A DNA stretch of 64,000 bases from Ramlibacter humi. GTDB taxonomy: Bacteria > Pseudomonadota > Gammaproteobacteria > Burkholderiales > Burkholderiaceae_C. Position 1 is the stretch's first letter, and each line of letters begins with the position of its first letter. This document shows positions 8,130 through 16,570 of the stretch, piece by piece. The notes under the pieces are model-generated. The model did not search any database, was not told where the DNA came from, and saw only the letters and a program-made list of their open reading frames with translations. The translations under genes were made by a program, and so were the position numbers. The stretch covers positions 868,001 through 932,000 of the forward strand of contig NZ_SMLK01000001.1 of assembly GCF_004681975.1 (NCBI RefSeq). The letters run 5' to 3'.

Positions 8130-8903
8130 ATGCGCAACACGACGGCGAAAGCCACGAAGGCGGCCCGGGACGAAGGCGCCACGGAAGGCGGCGTCACCGC
8201 CGTCACGCGCGCGCTGTCGCTGATGGAGGCCTTCGAGGTCGGCGAAGCGACGCTGTCGCTCGCCGAATTGAGCCGCCGCTCGGCCATGCACAAAACCACG
8301 GCGCTGCGGCTGGCGCGCACGCTGGCGTTGTCCCGGTACATGGTGCAGACGGAAGACGGCCAGTGGCGCCTGGGCCCCGCCGCGGGCTGGCTGGGCGCGC
8401 GCTACCAGGCCGGCTTCGACGTCAACAACGTGGTCGAGCCCGCGCTGCACCAGCTGGTGAAGGACACCGGCGAGAGCGCGTCGTTCTACGTGCGCGAAGG
8501 CGATGTCCGCTCGTGCGTGGCGCGTGTGGAAGGTCCGCGGTCCGTGCGGCACAACGTGCGCATCGGCGAAAGGCTGCCGCTGAACAAGGGCGCGCCGGGG
8601 CGCGTCATCCTGGCCTTCAGCGGCGCGCACGGCGAGCCGTACGAATCCATCCGCGAGCGCGGCTTCCACATCTCGCTGGGCGAACGCGAAGCCGAAGTCG
8701 CCAGCGTCGCGGCGCCGGTGTTCGGGTTGAACTGGCGGCTGTTGGGGTCGATGTGCATCTCGGGGCCCAGTTCGCGCCTGACGAAGGCGAAGCTGGAAAA
8801 GCACGCCAAGGCCGTCATCCGCGCGGCCAACCAGCTGTCGTACGCGCTGGCGGGCAGCAAGTCCGCGGCGACACCGGCGGCATTGTCGCGTTGGCACCCC
8901 TGA
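8130..8903 (+). CDS. IclR-family transcriptional regulator
   Basis: DNA-binding regulator of 257 aa. It has an N-terminal winged helix-turn-helix (about residues 22-80, VTAVTRALSLMEAFEVGEAT and LAELSRRSAMHKTTALRLA) and a C-terminal IclR effector domain (about 90-245, including DTGESASFYVREGD). The ATG at 8130 follows a 102-base divergent intergenic region shared with the Bug receptor operon, making it the likely local regulator of that operon. The effector is probably a substrate or intermediate of the pathway (inference). Confidence 0.88.
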   Translation: MRNTTAKATKAARDEGATEGGVTAVTRALSLMEAFEVGEATLSLAELSRRSAMHKTTALRLARTLALSRYMVQTEDGQWRLGPAAGWLGARYQAGFDVNNVVEPALHQLVKDTGESASFYVREGDVRSCVARVEGPRSVRHNVRIGERLPLNKGAPGRVILAFSGAHGEPYESIRERGFHISLGEREAEVASVAAPVFGLNWRLLGSMCISGPSSRLTKAKLEKHAKAVIRAANQLSYALAGSKSAATPAALSRWHP

Positions 8904-9238
8904 CGGTCGTCCCGCGGCGCCGGCGAGCCTGATTCTCTGAAGCCGCTCTCGAGCGCCGTCAAGACCGGGCCAGGGTGGGGAGGGTCTCCTGCCTCCATGT
9001 CCCCCGCCGCCTGAACGGCGTAGCTCCTCCTTGACTTACGGCAGGAGACCCTCCCCACCCTGCCCCTACAGCGCGCGATGCTCGAGGGCAGTCATCGGCG
9101 GCGGAGGTGCGGGGCCGCTCGGGCGGCCTTGAGGTTGGCGCGAATTTCCGGATGAGATCCGCCGCGACGCGGCGGGGGCATGGATGCAGGAGGCCTGCTG
9201 CCCTCTGGGCCGGTCACGACATCTTGCGACAGCGGCGC
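8904..9238. other. Gene-free spacer between iclR-type and chrA-type genes
   Basis: I see no credible gene here. The spacer contains the long inverted repeat described separately (8971-9062). The remaining bases 9063-9238 have no coding signature I recognise; open frames across them are extensions of the chromate transporter's antisense or out-of-frame reading. Confidence 0.5.
8971..9062. repeat. Perfect 23-bp inverted repeat flanking a 46-base loop
   Basis: CAGGGTGGGGAGGGTCTCCT plus GCC (8971-8993) is repeated exactly in inverted orientation at 9040-9062. The loop holds a smaller inverted repeat, CGCCG/CGGCG. It separates the iclR-type gene from the convergent chromate transporter and could act as a bidirectional terminator. 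The length of the perfect arms and the inner hairpin also fit a REPIN- or MITE-like element. No T-run follows either arm. Confidence 0.6.
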
Positions 9239-10426
9239 TCAGCCCAGCACCACGCCCGCCAGCGCCGCGAGCGCCACGACGAGCACGGGCGACACGCGCG
9301 CGTAAACCAGCAACCCGAACGCCGCCAAGGCCAGCGCGAAATCCGCGCGGCCGCGAATGGCGCTGGTCCACACCGGGTCGTACAACGCGGCGAGCAGCAG
9401 TCCCACCACGGCGGCGTTGATGCCCGCCATCGCGGCGCGTACGCCATCGCGTCCCCGCAGTGCGTCCCAGAACGGCAACGCGCCGGCCACCAGCAGGAAG
9501 GCCGGCAGGAAGATCGCGACCAGGAACAGCAGGCCGCCGGCCCACGGCGCGATCGGCAGGTGCATCGCGGCGCCGAGGTACGCCGCGAACGTGAACAGCG
9601 GCCCGGGCACGGCTTGCGCCGCGCCGTAGCCGGCCAGGAATTCGGAGTTGCCGATGAACCCGGAAGGCACCACGGCCGCCTGCAGCAGCGGCAGCACCAC
9701 GTGGCCGCCACCGAACACCAGCGCGCCGGCACGGTAGAAGCCGTCCAGCAGCTTCAGCATCGGATCGCCGGAGACCGCGGCCAGCAGCGGCAGTCCGGCG
9801 AGGAGCAGCGCGAACAGCGACAACGCGATGACGCCTGCGCGGCGTGACACGCCGTACGACACATGCGCGACGGGTCCCGCGCCGGGCACCTTCAGCAGCT
9901 TCCACCCGACGACGCCCGCGAGCGCGATGACGCCCACCTGCGCGGCGGGCAACGGCGCGGCCAGCACCAGCAACGCCGCCGCGATCGCCATCGCCGCACG
10001 CGGCCGGTCGGGGCACAGCGACTTCGCCATGCCCCACACTGCCTGCGCGACGATGGCGACGGCGGCGACTTTCAGTCCATGCACCGCGCCACCGGACACC
10101 GCGCCGCCCCAATGCGCGATGCCGTACGCGAAGGCGATCATCGCCAGCGCGGAGGGCATCGTGAAGCCGATCCACGCGGCGAGGCTGCCCAGCCACCCCG
10201 CGCGCGCCAGCCCCAGCGCCATGCCCACCTGGCTGCTCGCCGGGCCGGGCAGGAACTGGCACAGGGCGACCAGGTCGCCGTAGCTGCGGTCGTCCAGCCA
10301 GCGCCGGCGCTCGACGAACTCGGCGCGGAAGTAACCCAGGTGCGCGACGGGCCCGCCGAAGGACGTGAGGCCCAGCGCGAGAAAGGCGAAGAAGACTTCG
10401 GCGGGCGTGCGTTCCTGCGGTTTCAT
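9239..10426 (-). CDS. chrA: Second chromate transporter (CHR family)
   Basis: A 395-aa two-domain CHR-family membrane protein, clearly diverged from the copy at 4038-5192. The N-terminal half has LGLTSFGGPVAHLGYFRAEF and QFLPGPASSQVGMALG; the C-terminal half has FGGGHVVLPLLQAAVV and GYGAAQAVPGPLFTFAAYLG. It lies convergent to the IclR gene and just downstream of the flagellar gene fliR on the same strand (38 bases apart), though it probably has no functional link to the flagellum. Confidence 0.88.
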   Translation of the reverse strand: MKPQERTPAEVFFAFLALGLTSFGGPVAHLGYFRAEFVERRRWLDDRSYGDLVALCQFLPGPASSQVGMALGLARAGWLGSLAAWIGFTMPSALAMIAFAYGIAHWGGAVSGGAVHGLKVAAVAIVAQAVWGMAKSLCPDRPRAAMAIAAALLVLAAPLPAAQVGVIALAGVVGWKLLKVPGAGPVAHVSYGVSRRAGVIALSLFALLLAGLPLLAAVSGDPMLKLLDGFYRAGALVFGGGHVVLPLLQAAVVPSGFIGNSEFLAGYGAAQAVPGPLFTFAAYLGAAMHLPIAPWAGGLLFLVAIFLPAFLLVAGALPFWDALRGRDGVRAAMAGINAAVVGLLLAALYDPVWTSAIRGRADFALALAAFGLLVYARVSPVLVVALAALAGVVLG

Positions 10427-10464
10427 GTCGGTCCGGTGGGGCCGGATCGTGACACAGTCGCGCC

Positions 10465-11223
10465 CTACCCCAGCGGCGCCAGCAGCAGCTTCAAGGCTTC
10501 CGTCACCGCCGGTTCCACCTGCGGCGCGACGATCAGCAGCGCGCCCAGGCCGGCGAGCATCGTGACGGGGAAGCCGACCGAGAAGATGCTCAGCTGCGGC
10601 GCCACACGAGAGACGAAACCCAGCGCCAGGTTCACGAACAGCATCAGCAGCACCGCCGGCAGGGCCAGCGACAGCGCGAGCCGGAACACTTCGCCGCCCA
10701 GGCGGTCGGGGCGCAGCAGGCCGATGACGGCGAAGGGGTCCGGCCCGATGGGCACGGCCTTGAAGCTGCCGACCAACGCGTCGATCAGCACCAGGTGGCC
10801 GTCCAGCGCCAGGAAAGCCATCATGGCCAGCGTGTGCAGCCAGCTGCCCACGGCCGATTCGGTGCCGCCGTGCGGGTCGAAGAAGCCGGCGAACGAAAAG
10901 CCCATCTGCAGGCCGATGAACTCGCCCGCGATCTCGAACAGCGAGAACAGCAGCCGCGCCGCGAAGCCGAGCGCGAGGCCGACGACCACCTGCTGCGCGA
11001 CCAGGCCCAGGCCCGCCATCGACGCGAGCGAAACGCCCGCGGGCACGCCGGCGAATGGCGCGACCGCGAACGACACCGCGCCCGCGGACGCGATGCGCGC
11101 GCGCATCGGGAACGAGCGGTGCGAGAGGATGGGCGCGGCGCCGAACAGGCTGAGCACGCGCAGGAACGGCAGCAGCAGGCCCGCCAGCCAGGCGTCCAGC
11201 TGGAGCTGGCTGAAGGCGACCAC
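10465..11223 (-). CDS. fliR: Flagellar export gate protein FliR
   Basis: Core inner-membrane component (252 aa) of the flagellar type III export gate with FliP and FliQ. It is strongly hydrophobic, with LLLPFLRVLSLFGAAPILSH at the N-terminus and PAVLLMLFVNLALGFVSRVA plus VGFPVTMLAGLGALLIV towards the end, matching FliR. The start is GTG 11223 (GTG-GTC-GCC-TTC). Unlike the tightly overlapping fliO/P/Q genes, a 54-base gap with a REP palindrome separates fliQ from fliR. Last gene of the fliLMNOPQR run. Confidence 0.92.
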   Translation of the reverse strand: MVAFSQLQLDAWLAGLLLPFLRVLSLFGAAPILSHRSFPMRARIASAGAVSFAVAPFAGVPAGVSLASMAGLGLVAQQVVVGLALGFAARLLFSLFEIAGEFIGLQMGFSFAGFFDPHGGTESAVGSWLHTLAMMAFLALDGHLVLIDALVGSFKAVPIGPDPFAVIGLLRPDRLGGEVFRLALSLALPAVLLMLFVNLALGFVSRVAPQLSIFSVGFPVTMLAGLGALLIVAPQVEPAVTEALKLLLAPLG

Positions 11224-11233
11224 GTCAGTGGCC

Positions 11234-11252
11234 GTCCCGGCGAAAGCCGGGA
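11234..11252. repeat. Single REP-type palindrome between fliQ and fliR
   Basis: GTCCCGGCGAAAGCCGGGAT folds into a short GC stem with a GAAA-like loop and is followed by CCAC. It is the same family as the REP doublets at 14890, 45299 and 55562. It separates two genes that are normally adjoining. Confidence 0.6.
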
Positions 11253-11277
11253 TCCACGCGGAACGCGTTGTCTTGCA

Positions 11278-11547
11278 TCAGCCGACCGCGGCCGGGATGG
11301 AACTGAGCACCTGGCGGATCCAGTCCACCAGCATCGACGCCATCCACGGCCCCGCGATGGCCAGCGTGGCCAGCACGGCCAGCAGCTTGGGCAGGAACGA
11401 CAGCGTGGCTTCGTTGACCTGGGTCACGGCCTGCAGCAGGCTGACCAGCAGGCCCACCGCCAGCGCGGCCAGCAGCACCGGCGCGCACACGGTCACCAGC
11501 ATCTGCATGGCCTCGCGGCCCAGCGTGAGGACGGCCTCGGGCGTCAC
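11278..11547 (-). CDS. fliQ: Flagellar export gate protein FliQ
   Basis: An 89-aa, two-helix membrane protein of the flagellar type III gate, the exact length usual for FliQ. It starts with GTG 11547, overlapping the fliP stop as GTGA, and reads [20 protein letters not shown]. The two helices follow ([19 protein letters not shown] and [20 protein letters not shown]), with the conserved [12 protein letters not shown] loop between them. Translation is probably coupled to fliP. Confidence 0.93.
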   Translation of the reverse strand: MTPEAVLTLGREAMQMLVTVCAPVLLAALAVGLLVSLLQAVTQVNEATLSFLPKLLAVLATLAIAGPWMASMLVDWIRQVLSSIPAAVG

Positions 11548-12413
11548 GACGTGCCCCCGAAGCTGGCGACCAGCGAACCGATCAGCAGGTTCCAGCCGTC
11601 GGCCAGCACGAACAGCATCAGCTTGAAAGGCAGCGCGATCAGCACGGGCGACAGCATCATCATGCCCATCGACATCAGCACGCTCGCCACGACCAGGTCG
11701 ATGACGATGAAGGGCACGAACACCATGAAGCCGATCTGGAAGGCGGTCTTCAGTTCGCTGGTGACGAAAGCGGGCACCAGGATGCGCATCGGCGTCTCTT
11801 CCGCCTTGACGGCCGGCGCCTTGGCGATGCGGTTGAACAGCGCCAGGTCCCCTTCGCGCGTCTGCTTCAACATGAAGGCGCGCAGCGGGTCGCTGCCTTT
11901 TTCCACCGCCTGCTCGAAGGTCATCTTCTGTTCGCTGAACGGCTTGTACGCGTCGTTGTAGACCTTCTCCAGGGTCGGGCCCATGATGAAGAAGGTGAGG
12001 AACAGCGACAGGCCCACCAGTACCTGGTTGGGCGGCGACGACTGCAGGCCCAGCGCCTGGCGCAGCAGGCCCAGCACGATGATCAGCCGCGTGAAGCTGG
12101 TCATCAGCAGCAGCACCGCCGGCAGGAACGACAGCGCGCCGAACATCAGCAGCGTCTGCACCGGCACCGAGTAGGTCGTGGTGTTGCCCGAGGTCTGGGC
12201 GGTGAAGCCGAAGGGGGTCGTCTGCGCGAAGGCCGCCGTGGCGCCGAAAAGCGCCAGCGCCAGGGTCAGGAGCAGTCGAGAACTCCCGTACGCAGAGATC
12301 GCGGAGCGAGCGCAGAGGTCGCAGAGAAAGACAACAAAGGATGTCCTCTGCGACCTCTGCGCTCGCTCCGCGACCTCTGCGCAAGGGAGTCCCAATTCTT
12401 CCCGGTGAATCAC
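11544..12413 (-). CDS. fliP: Flagellar export gate protein FliP with repeat-derived leader
   Basis: Inner-membrane gate component of the type III exporter; the mature part ([20 protein letters not shown] onward, [20 protein letters not shown]) is typical FliP. The only credible start is GTG 12413, overlapping the fliO stop as GTGA, like the fliP/fliQ junction. Between it and the signal-peptide core [17 protein letters not shown] lie about 44 residues (for example [13 protein letters not shown] and [15 protein letters not shown]) translated from the palindromic repeat at 12281-12393. The whole is in frame with no ATG, GTG or TTG after the repeat. The protein is therefore 289 aa, with an abnormally long, charged leader before its cleavable signal sequence. 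Initiation at a TTG just inside the repeat edge, near 12396, is an alternative. Confidence 0.88.
   Translation of the reverse strand: MIHREELGLPCAEVAERAQRSQRTSFVVFLCDLCARSAISAYGSSRLLLTLALALFGATAAFAQTTPFGFTAQTSGNTTTYSVPVQTLLMFGALSFLPAVLLLMTSFTRLIIVLGLLRQALGLQSSPPNQVLVGLSLFLTFFIMGPTLEKVYNDAYKPFSEQKMTFEQAVEKGSDPLRAFMLKQTREGDLALFNRIAKAPAVKAEETPMRILVPAFVTSELKTAFQIGFMVFVPFIVIDLVVASVLMSMGMMMLSPVLIALPFKLMLFVLADGWNLLIGSLVASFGGTS
12281..12393. repeat. Palindromic dispersed repeat, copy 1 (inside fliP)
   Basis: Imperfect inverted repeat of about 113 bp. The ends AACTCCCGTACGCAGAG and CTCTGCGCAAGGGAGTCC are inverted copies of each other. The arms are runs of CGCAGAGGTCGCAGAG-like units around a short AT-richer centre (aaagacaacaaaggatgtc). 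Two related copies occur at 33915-34033 and 37070-37193. It sits wholly within the fliP coding frame. Confidence 0.85.
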
Positions 12414-12727
12414 GGCCGCCCCTTCAATCCGCGCAGCAGCGAGCCGAAATCCGGCGCGGCGGGCGCGGCCGGCAGCGACGAGGGGTCGCCCTCGCCCAGC
12501 AGCGTGACCTGTTGCGCGGTCACGCCCACCACCAGCAGCTTGTCCTGCACGCGCAGCAGCACCACGCGCTCGCGCGCGCCCAGGGGCAGCTGCGCGGCGA
12601 TGGAGAGAGGGCGCGGGCCGGCGCCGCGCGGCTGCACGTCCTGCAGGCGCTTGAGCGCCCACAGCGCCAGCGGGATGGCCGCCAGCACCAGCAGCAGCAT
12701 CAACAGGGACCAGGCGGTCGACATCAT
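12410..12727 (-). CDS. fliO: Flagellar biosynthesis protein FliO
   Basis: Small bitopic membrane protein (105 aa) that assists FliP assembly in the export gate. One N-terminal helix ([19 protein letters not shown]) is followed by a cytoplasmic domain with the FliO hallmark [20 protein letters not shown]. There are two ATGs in a row (12727, 12724). It ends in a GTGA overlap with fliP and starts 12 bases after fliN. Confidence 0.88.
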   Translation of the reverse strand: MMSTAWSLLMLLLVLAAIPLALWALKRLQDVQPRGAGPRPLSIAAQLPLGARERVVLLRVQDKLLVVGVTAQQVTLLGEGDPSSLPAAPAAPDFGSLLRGLKGRP

Positions 12728-12739
12728 CGGCGCCGTCCT

Positions 12740-13162
12740 TCAGCGCGAGAGGCGGCGCATGCGCTCGGACGGCGTGACGATGTCCGTCAGGCGGATGCCG
12801 AACTTGTCGTTGACGACCACCACCTCGCCCTGGGCGATGAGGAAGCCGTTGACCAGCACGTCCATCGGCTCGCCGGCCAGCGCCTCCAGCTCGATGACCG
12901 AGCCTTGCGCCAGCTGCAGGATGTGCTTGATCGGGATGCGGGTGCGGCCCAGTTCCACCGTCAGCTGCACGGGGATGTCCAGCACCAGGTCGATGTCGTC
13001 GCGCTGCGCGCCGGCGGCGCCGTCGCCCAGGCGCGGGAACACGGCGGCGGAACTGTTGGTGGTCGCGGGCACGGAGGCCGCTTCGGCTTCGGCCAGTGCG
13101 GCGGCCCAGTCGTCGGCCATGGCGTCTTGCGTCGGGGCGGTGGCGGTGGTGGTTTCGGGCAT
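12740..13162 (-). CDS. fliN: Flagellar motor switch protein FliN
   Basis: C-ring component (140 aa) forming the lower ring with FliM and contributing to switching and export. An Ala/Thr-rich N-terminal extension is followed by the conserved SpoA domain (about residues 60-138): [62 protein letters not shown] 13162 begins [19 protein letters not shown], the common FliN N-terminus. It lies 23 bases downstream of fliM. Confidence 0.93.
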   Translation of the reverse strand: MPETTTATAPTQDAMADDWAAALAEAEAASVPATTNSSAAVFPRLGDGAAGAQRDDIDLVLDIPVQLTVELGRTRIPIKHILQLAQGSVIELEALAGEPMDVLVNGFLIAQGEVVVVNDKFGIRLTDIVTPSERMRRLSR

Positions 13163-13185
13163 GGCGGTGCTCGTGGTGTTCGGGG

Positions 13186-14196
13186 TCAGGGCCGGGGCGG
13201 CGCGGTGCCGGCCGGCAGCGGCTGGGGCTGGGTCAGGAATTCGCGGATGCGCAGGCCGTAATGCGGGCCCATGGTTCCGTAGTCGCACTCGAAGACCGGT
13301 ACGCCGTCCACCTTGGCGGTGAGCGTCGGCGAGCGGTCCAGCTCGATGAAGTCGCCGACCTTCAGCGCCATCAGCTCGCCGACGGTGGCCTGGCTGTAGG
13401 CGAGTTCGGCCGCCAGTTCCACGGTGGCCGACTTGATCTGCTGCGTCATCAGCGACACCCAGCGGCGGTCGGGGCCGCCCTGGTCGCCCTGCAGGTTGGA
13501 GTACAGGATCTCGCGGATCGGCTCGAACGTCGAATACGGGATGCACATGTGCAGCGCGCCGCCGGTGTCGCCGAACTCCACGTGGAAAGTGGTGGTGACC
13601 ACGATCTCGGAAGGCGTGGCGATGTTCGCGAACTGCGTGTGCATCTCCGAGCGCGCGTATTCCAGCTCGATCGGGTAGATGGCGGCCCAGCTCTTGGCGT
13701 ACTCGGCCGCGATGACTTCCACCAGGCGAAGGATGATGCGCTGCTCGGTGGCCGAGAACTCGCGGCCCTCGATGCGCGCGGGCGCGTGGCCGGCGCCGCC
13801 GAACAGGTTGTCGATCACCGCGAACACCAGCGTCGGGTCGCAGATCAGGAGGCCCGAGCCGCGCAACGGCCGCACCTGCATGATGTTGATGTTGGTGGGC
13901 ACCACCACGTTGCGCAGGAAGGCGCCGAACTTCTGCACCTTCACCGGCCCCACCGAGATGTCGGGGTTGCGGCGCATGAAGTTGAAGACGCCGACGCGGA
14001 AGTTGCGCGCGAAGCGCTCGTTCACGATCTCCAGCGTGGGCATGCGCCCGCGGACGATGCGCTCCTGGCTCGAAAGGTCGTAGACGCGGACACCGCCGGC
14101 ATCCGCCTCGCCTTCGCCCGCGTCGGACGCTTCCTCGCCGTTGACACCGGCCAGGAGCGCGTCGACCTCTTCCTGCGACAGCGCGTGTTGCGACAT
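13186..14196 (-). CDS. fliM: Flagellar motor switch protein FliM
   Basis: C-ring switch protein of 336 aa. The N-terminal CheY-P-binding segment [12 protein letters not shown] is at residues 6-17, the middle CheC-like domain includes the GGxG loop ([10 protein letters not shown]), and the C-terminal SpoA domain binds FliN. It connects response-regulator signalling (CheY at 36035) to rotor direction. ATG 14196 gives [15 protein letters not shown]; the longer open frame upstream is fliL antisense-phase noise. fliL lies 10 bases upstream. Confidence 0.94.
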   Translation of the reverse strand: MSQHALSQEEVDALLAGVNGEEASDAGEGEADAGGVRVYDLSSQERIVRGRMPTLEIVNERFARNFRVGVFNFMRRNPDISVGPVKVQKFGAFLRNVVVPTNINIMQVRPLRGSGLLICDPTLVFAVIDNLFGGAGHAPARIEGREFSATEQRIILRLVEVIAAEYAKSWAAIYPIELEYARSEMHTQFANIATPSEIVVTTTFHVEFGDTGGALHMCIPYSTFEPIREILYSNLQGDQGGPDRRWVSLMTQQIKSATVELAAELAYSQATVGELMALKVGDFIELDRSPTLTAKVDGVPVFECDYGTMGPHYGLRIREFLTQPQPLPAGTAPPRP

Positions 14197-14206
14197 GGCG
14201 CTGCCC

Positions 14207-14794
14207 TTACTGCACGATGAACTGGGAAAACAGCACGCCCTGGATCGGGTTCTCGACCCTCTCCGGCGCCTTGTGCTTGCCCTTCTTCTTCGCCTTGGCC
14301 TTCGCCTTGGCGTCGTCCTCGTCTTCGTCCTCGTCGTCGCTGCCATGGGCGGCAACTTCGGCCACGTCGATGCCGATGGCACGCGCCGAGCGCAAGCGGA
14401 TCTCCTCGGCCAGCTTCTGCTTGCCTTCGGTGGAGAGCAGCTCCTCGATCTGCTTGGACGAGATCAGCAGCAGTATCTCGTTGCGGACGGCCGGCAGGCG
14501 GTCCTTCAGCTCGGCCTCGAGCTTGGGGTCCTCGAACTGCAGCGTGATGCCGATCTGCGCGAAGCGCTCGCCGCGCGGGTCCTGCAGGTTGACCGTGAAC
14601 GGCTCCAGGGTCGTGAAGAGCGGCTTGGACGCCTTCTTGGGCTTCTCGGCATGCTCCTCGCCGGCTTCGGCCTTGTGGCCGAGGAAGAACCACGCGCCGC
14701 CGCCCCCGCCGCCCGCGGCCAGCAGGGCCACGATGGCGATGACGATCATTTTCTTGCCGGATTTCTTCTTCGGCTCGGCGGCGGCTTCGGACAT
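14207..14794 (-). CDS. fliL: Flagellar basal-body protein FliL with charged insert
   Basis: Stator-associated inner-membrane protein (195 aa): short basic N-terminus, one helix (MIVIAIVALLAAG, residues 16-28) followed by a glycine run and WFFLG, and a periplasmic stomatin-like domain (LEPFTVNLQ to SARAIGIDVAEV). The normal C-terminal signature NPIQGVLFSQFIVQ is present. Between them, at residues 151-176, is an unusual block: Asp/Glu-rich GSDDEDEDEDD, then a Lys/Ala run (AKAKAKAKKKGKHK). First gene of the fliLMNOPQR run; a TTAAGTTT element and a candidate class-II motif lie upstream (14838-14865). Confidence 0.9.
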   Translation of the reverse strand: MSEAAAEPKKKSGKKMIVIAIVALLAAGGGGGGAWFFLGHKAEAGEEHAEKPKKASKPLFTTLEPFTVNLQDPRGERFAQIGITLQFEDPKLEAELKDRLPAVRNEILLLISSKQIEELLSTEGKQKLAEEIRLRSARAIGIDVAEVAAHGSDDEDEDEDDAKAKAKAKKKGKHKAPERVENPIQGVLFSQFIVQ

Positions 14795-14837
14795 GGGGAA
14801 TCGCTCCTGGGAATGGGAGGATTCTGTGGAGCCGGGC

Positions 14838-14865
14838 GAAAACTTAAGCGGCGATAAAGGCGGAC
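14838..14865 (-). promoter_or_regulatory. Candidate class-II flagellar operator upstream of fliL
   Basis: Read on the minus strand, GTCCGCCTTTATCGCCGC is followed by TTAAGTTTTC. Nearly the same order (GGCCGCCTTATCCCCGCTTC then AGTGT) precedes flgB at 50390. The shared ATAAAGGCGG element also occurs by flhD and flgM. An FlhDC or other class-II activator site is the simplest reading, but this is inference. The expected sigma-28 -10 is not present here. Confidence 0.4.
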
Positions 14866-14889
14866 TCGGCCCCTTTATTCGCCCACCCC

Positions 14890-14982
14890 GGCGTCATTCC
14901 CGCGGAGGCGGGAATCCATGGCTCCCGCATTCGGGACGCGGGGATGGAAGCCATGGATCCCCGCCTCCGCGGGGATGACGCC
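14890..14982. repeat. REP doublet upstream of fliL / downstream side of fliK
   Basis: Two inverted hairpins, CATTCCCGC-ggag-GCGGGAAT and ATCCCCGC-ctcc-GCGGGGAT, bounded by GGCGTCAT and ATGACGCC. Together they form a REPIN-like unit of about 93 bp. The same composite is found inside flgI (55562-55648). It occupies the spacer between the two minus-strand operons fliK-side and fliL. Confidence 0.75.
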
Positions 14983-15002
14983 GGGAGAGGCGGAAACGAC
15001 GG

Positions 15003-16127
15003 CTACGCGTACAAATCCAGCAATCCGCGCCCCGCCTGTAGGCGGCGCGTCACGATCGCCGGCGCAGCCGTGGATTCGTCCGCGCCGCCCGCGCCTGCGT
15101 TGCGTTGCACGGCCCGCGCGGCCTCCCGCTGCGCCTGCCACGCGGACGAATCACTCCCCTGCCCCGTGCCGGCGCCCACGCCGGCATGGCCCAGTTGCAG
15201 GCCCTGGCCCGCCAGCAGTTCGCGCAGTTGCGGCAAGGCTTGCGACAGGCCTTCACGCGTCGTCGCATGGGCAGCCGTGAACTGCACGTCGGCGGTGGTG
15301 GCCTGCAGTTCCAGCTTGATGTGCACCGGCCCCAGCTCCGCCGGGTTCAGGCGCAGTTCGGCCTGCTTCAGGCCGCCGTCGGCCATCAGCTTCACTTCCG
15401 CCGCGATGTCGCCCGCGAAAGCGGCGTCGAGCGGATGCGAGGGCAAGGCGGCCTGGTGAACTTCGGCCTTGACTGGCGAATCGGCCGGCAGGCGCACGGT
15501 GTTGGCGGCCTCCGCGGCATGCGCATGCGGCAGCGCCGGGGTGGCCGTGAGGTTGGCGATCGCGGAGGTGTCTTCGCGCGGCTGCTCGCCGGCCTTCTCG
15601 GAAGCGGCGGCGGCCAGAAGCGAGGCATGCGGATGGGGCGCTGCCGGCGCGCCGGCAGCGGGCTGCGCACCCGGCTTGTCGTCCGCCTTGAAGGCTTGGG
15701 CCAGGTCGCGCGGACCGCGCGACGCGGTGGGCCCGGCGCCCACGGCTTCCGCCTTGCCGCCATCCTGCGACGCGGCTGTGGCGACGCGCGCATCCGCCTT
15801 GGCCACCGTCGCCGGCAGCATCGCGGCGATCCACGCATTCGGTGAAGTTGGCGCGGTGGGCAGCGGTGCAGCCGCGGCCATAGCCGCTGCGTCGGCGCCG
15901 AGCTTCGTCGTGGCCGCATCGCCCTGCGTGGCGGCGTCACCGGCATCCGCGCTCAACCCGGCGCCGGTGTCCGCCCCCGCGTCGTCGGCCATCGCGGCCA
16001 GCAGTTCGGCGAAGGCATCGGCCGGCGAAGCCGGCGCGCTCGGCGCGGACTTGCCGGCGGCGGCGTGGTGGCCGGCGGCAGGCTTGGCCTGCGCGGCGGC
16101 GGGAGCGGGTGTCGTCACTGTCGTCAT
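15003..16127 (-). CDS. fliK: Flagellar hook-length control protein FliK
   Basis: A 374-aa secreted ruler protein, rich in Ala/Pro/Thr through most of its length. The compact conserved C-terminal domain (about residues 255-320) has LMADGGLKQAELRLNPAELG, VHIKLELQATTADVQFTAAH and TREGLSQALPQLRELLAGQG. FliK measures the hook and switches FlhB specificity. Its ATG region overlaps the fliJ stop (ATGA, 16124-16127). Last gene of the fliFGHIJK run. Confidence 0.9.
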   Translation of the reverse strand: MTTVTTPAPAAAQAKPAAGHHAAAGKSAPSAPASPADAFAELLAAMADDAGADTGAGLSADAGDAATQGDAATTKLGADAAAMAAAAPLPTAPTSPNAWIAAMLPATVAKADARVATAASQDGGKAEAVGAGPTASRGPRDLAQAFKADDKPGAQPAAGAPAAPHPHASLLAAAASEKAGEQPREDTSAIANLTATPALPHAHAAEAANTVRLPADSPVKAEVHQAALPSHPLDAAFAGDIAAEVKLMADGGLKQAELRLNPAELGPVHIKLELQATTADVQFTAAHATTREGLSQALPQLRELLAGQGLQLGHAGVGAGTGQGSDSSAWQAQREAARAVQRNAGAGGADESTAAPAIVTRRLQAGRGLLDLYA

Positions 16128-16570
16128 GCGAAAGGTTCCTGCGCGCGCGCCGTGGCACGCGCCGCGAATTCATCGGCCATGCGCTGCTCGCGCTTCGTTT
16201 CCCGTTGGGCCGCGCGCACGGCCTGCCGGTTGGCCAGCGCCTGGAAAGCCAGCAGCCGCTGCTGCGCCTGCGCCAGGCGCTGCTGCTGCGCATCCGCCTG
16301 ATTTGCACGCAAGCCGGTTTCCTGGCGTTGCATCGCGATGGCTTCGTCCAGCCGCGCCACGAACTGCTGGTACGCGGCGAGCGTGGCGCCGTCGCCCCGG
16401 CCGCCGGTGGCGGCGGGCGAACGGGCCAGGCATTCCTGGCGGAAAGCTTCCAGCCGCTGCAGCGTGGCCTGTGCCTGCGCATGCGACTGGCGGGCCTGCT
16501 GCAGCCGGGCGGCCTCGCGGTCGCGCGCGGCCGTGGCCTGCTGGGTGAGCATGGGCAGCACGTGTTCCAT
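16124..16570 (-). CDS. fliJ: Flagellar export chaperone/stalk protein FliJ
   Basis: A 148-aa, almost wholly alpha-helical, Gln/Ala/Arg-rich coiled-coil protein. FliJ sits in the FliI hexamer and links it to FlhA. ATG 16570 shares one base with the fliI stop (TGATG), and the 3' end overlaps fliK. The assignment rests on position between fliI and fliK, length and coiled-coil composition, since FliJ is poorly conserved in sequence. Confidence 0.85.
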   Translation of the reverse strand: MEHVLPMLTQQATAARDREAARLQQARQSHAQAQATLQRLEAFRQECLARSPAATGGRGDGATLAAYQQFVARLDEAIAMQRQETGLRANQADAQQQRLAQAQQRLLAFQALANRQAVRAAQRETKREQRMADEFAARATARAQEPFA

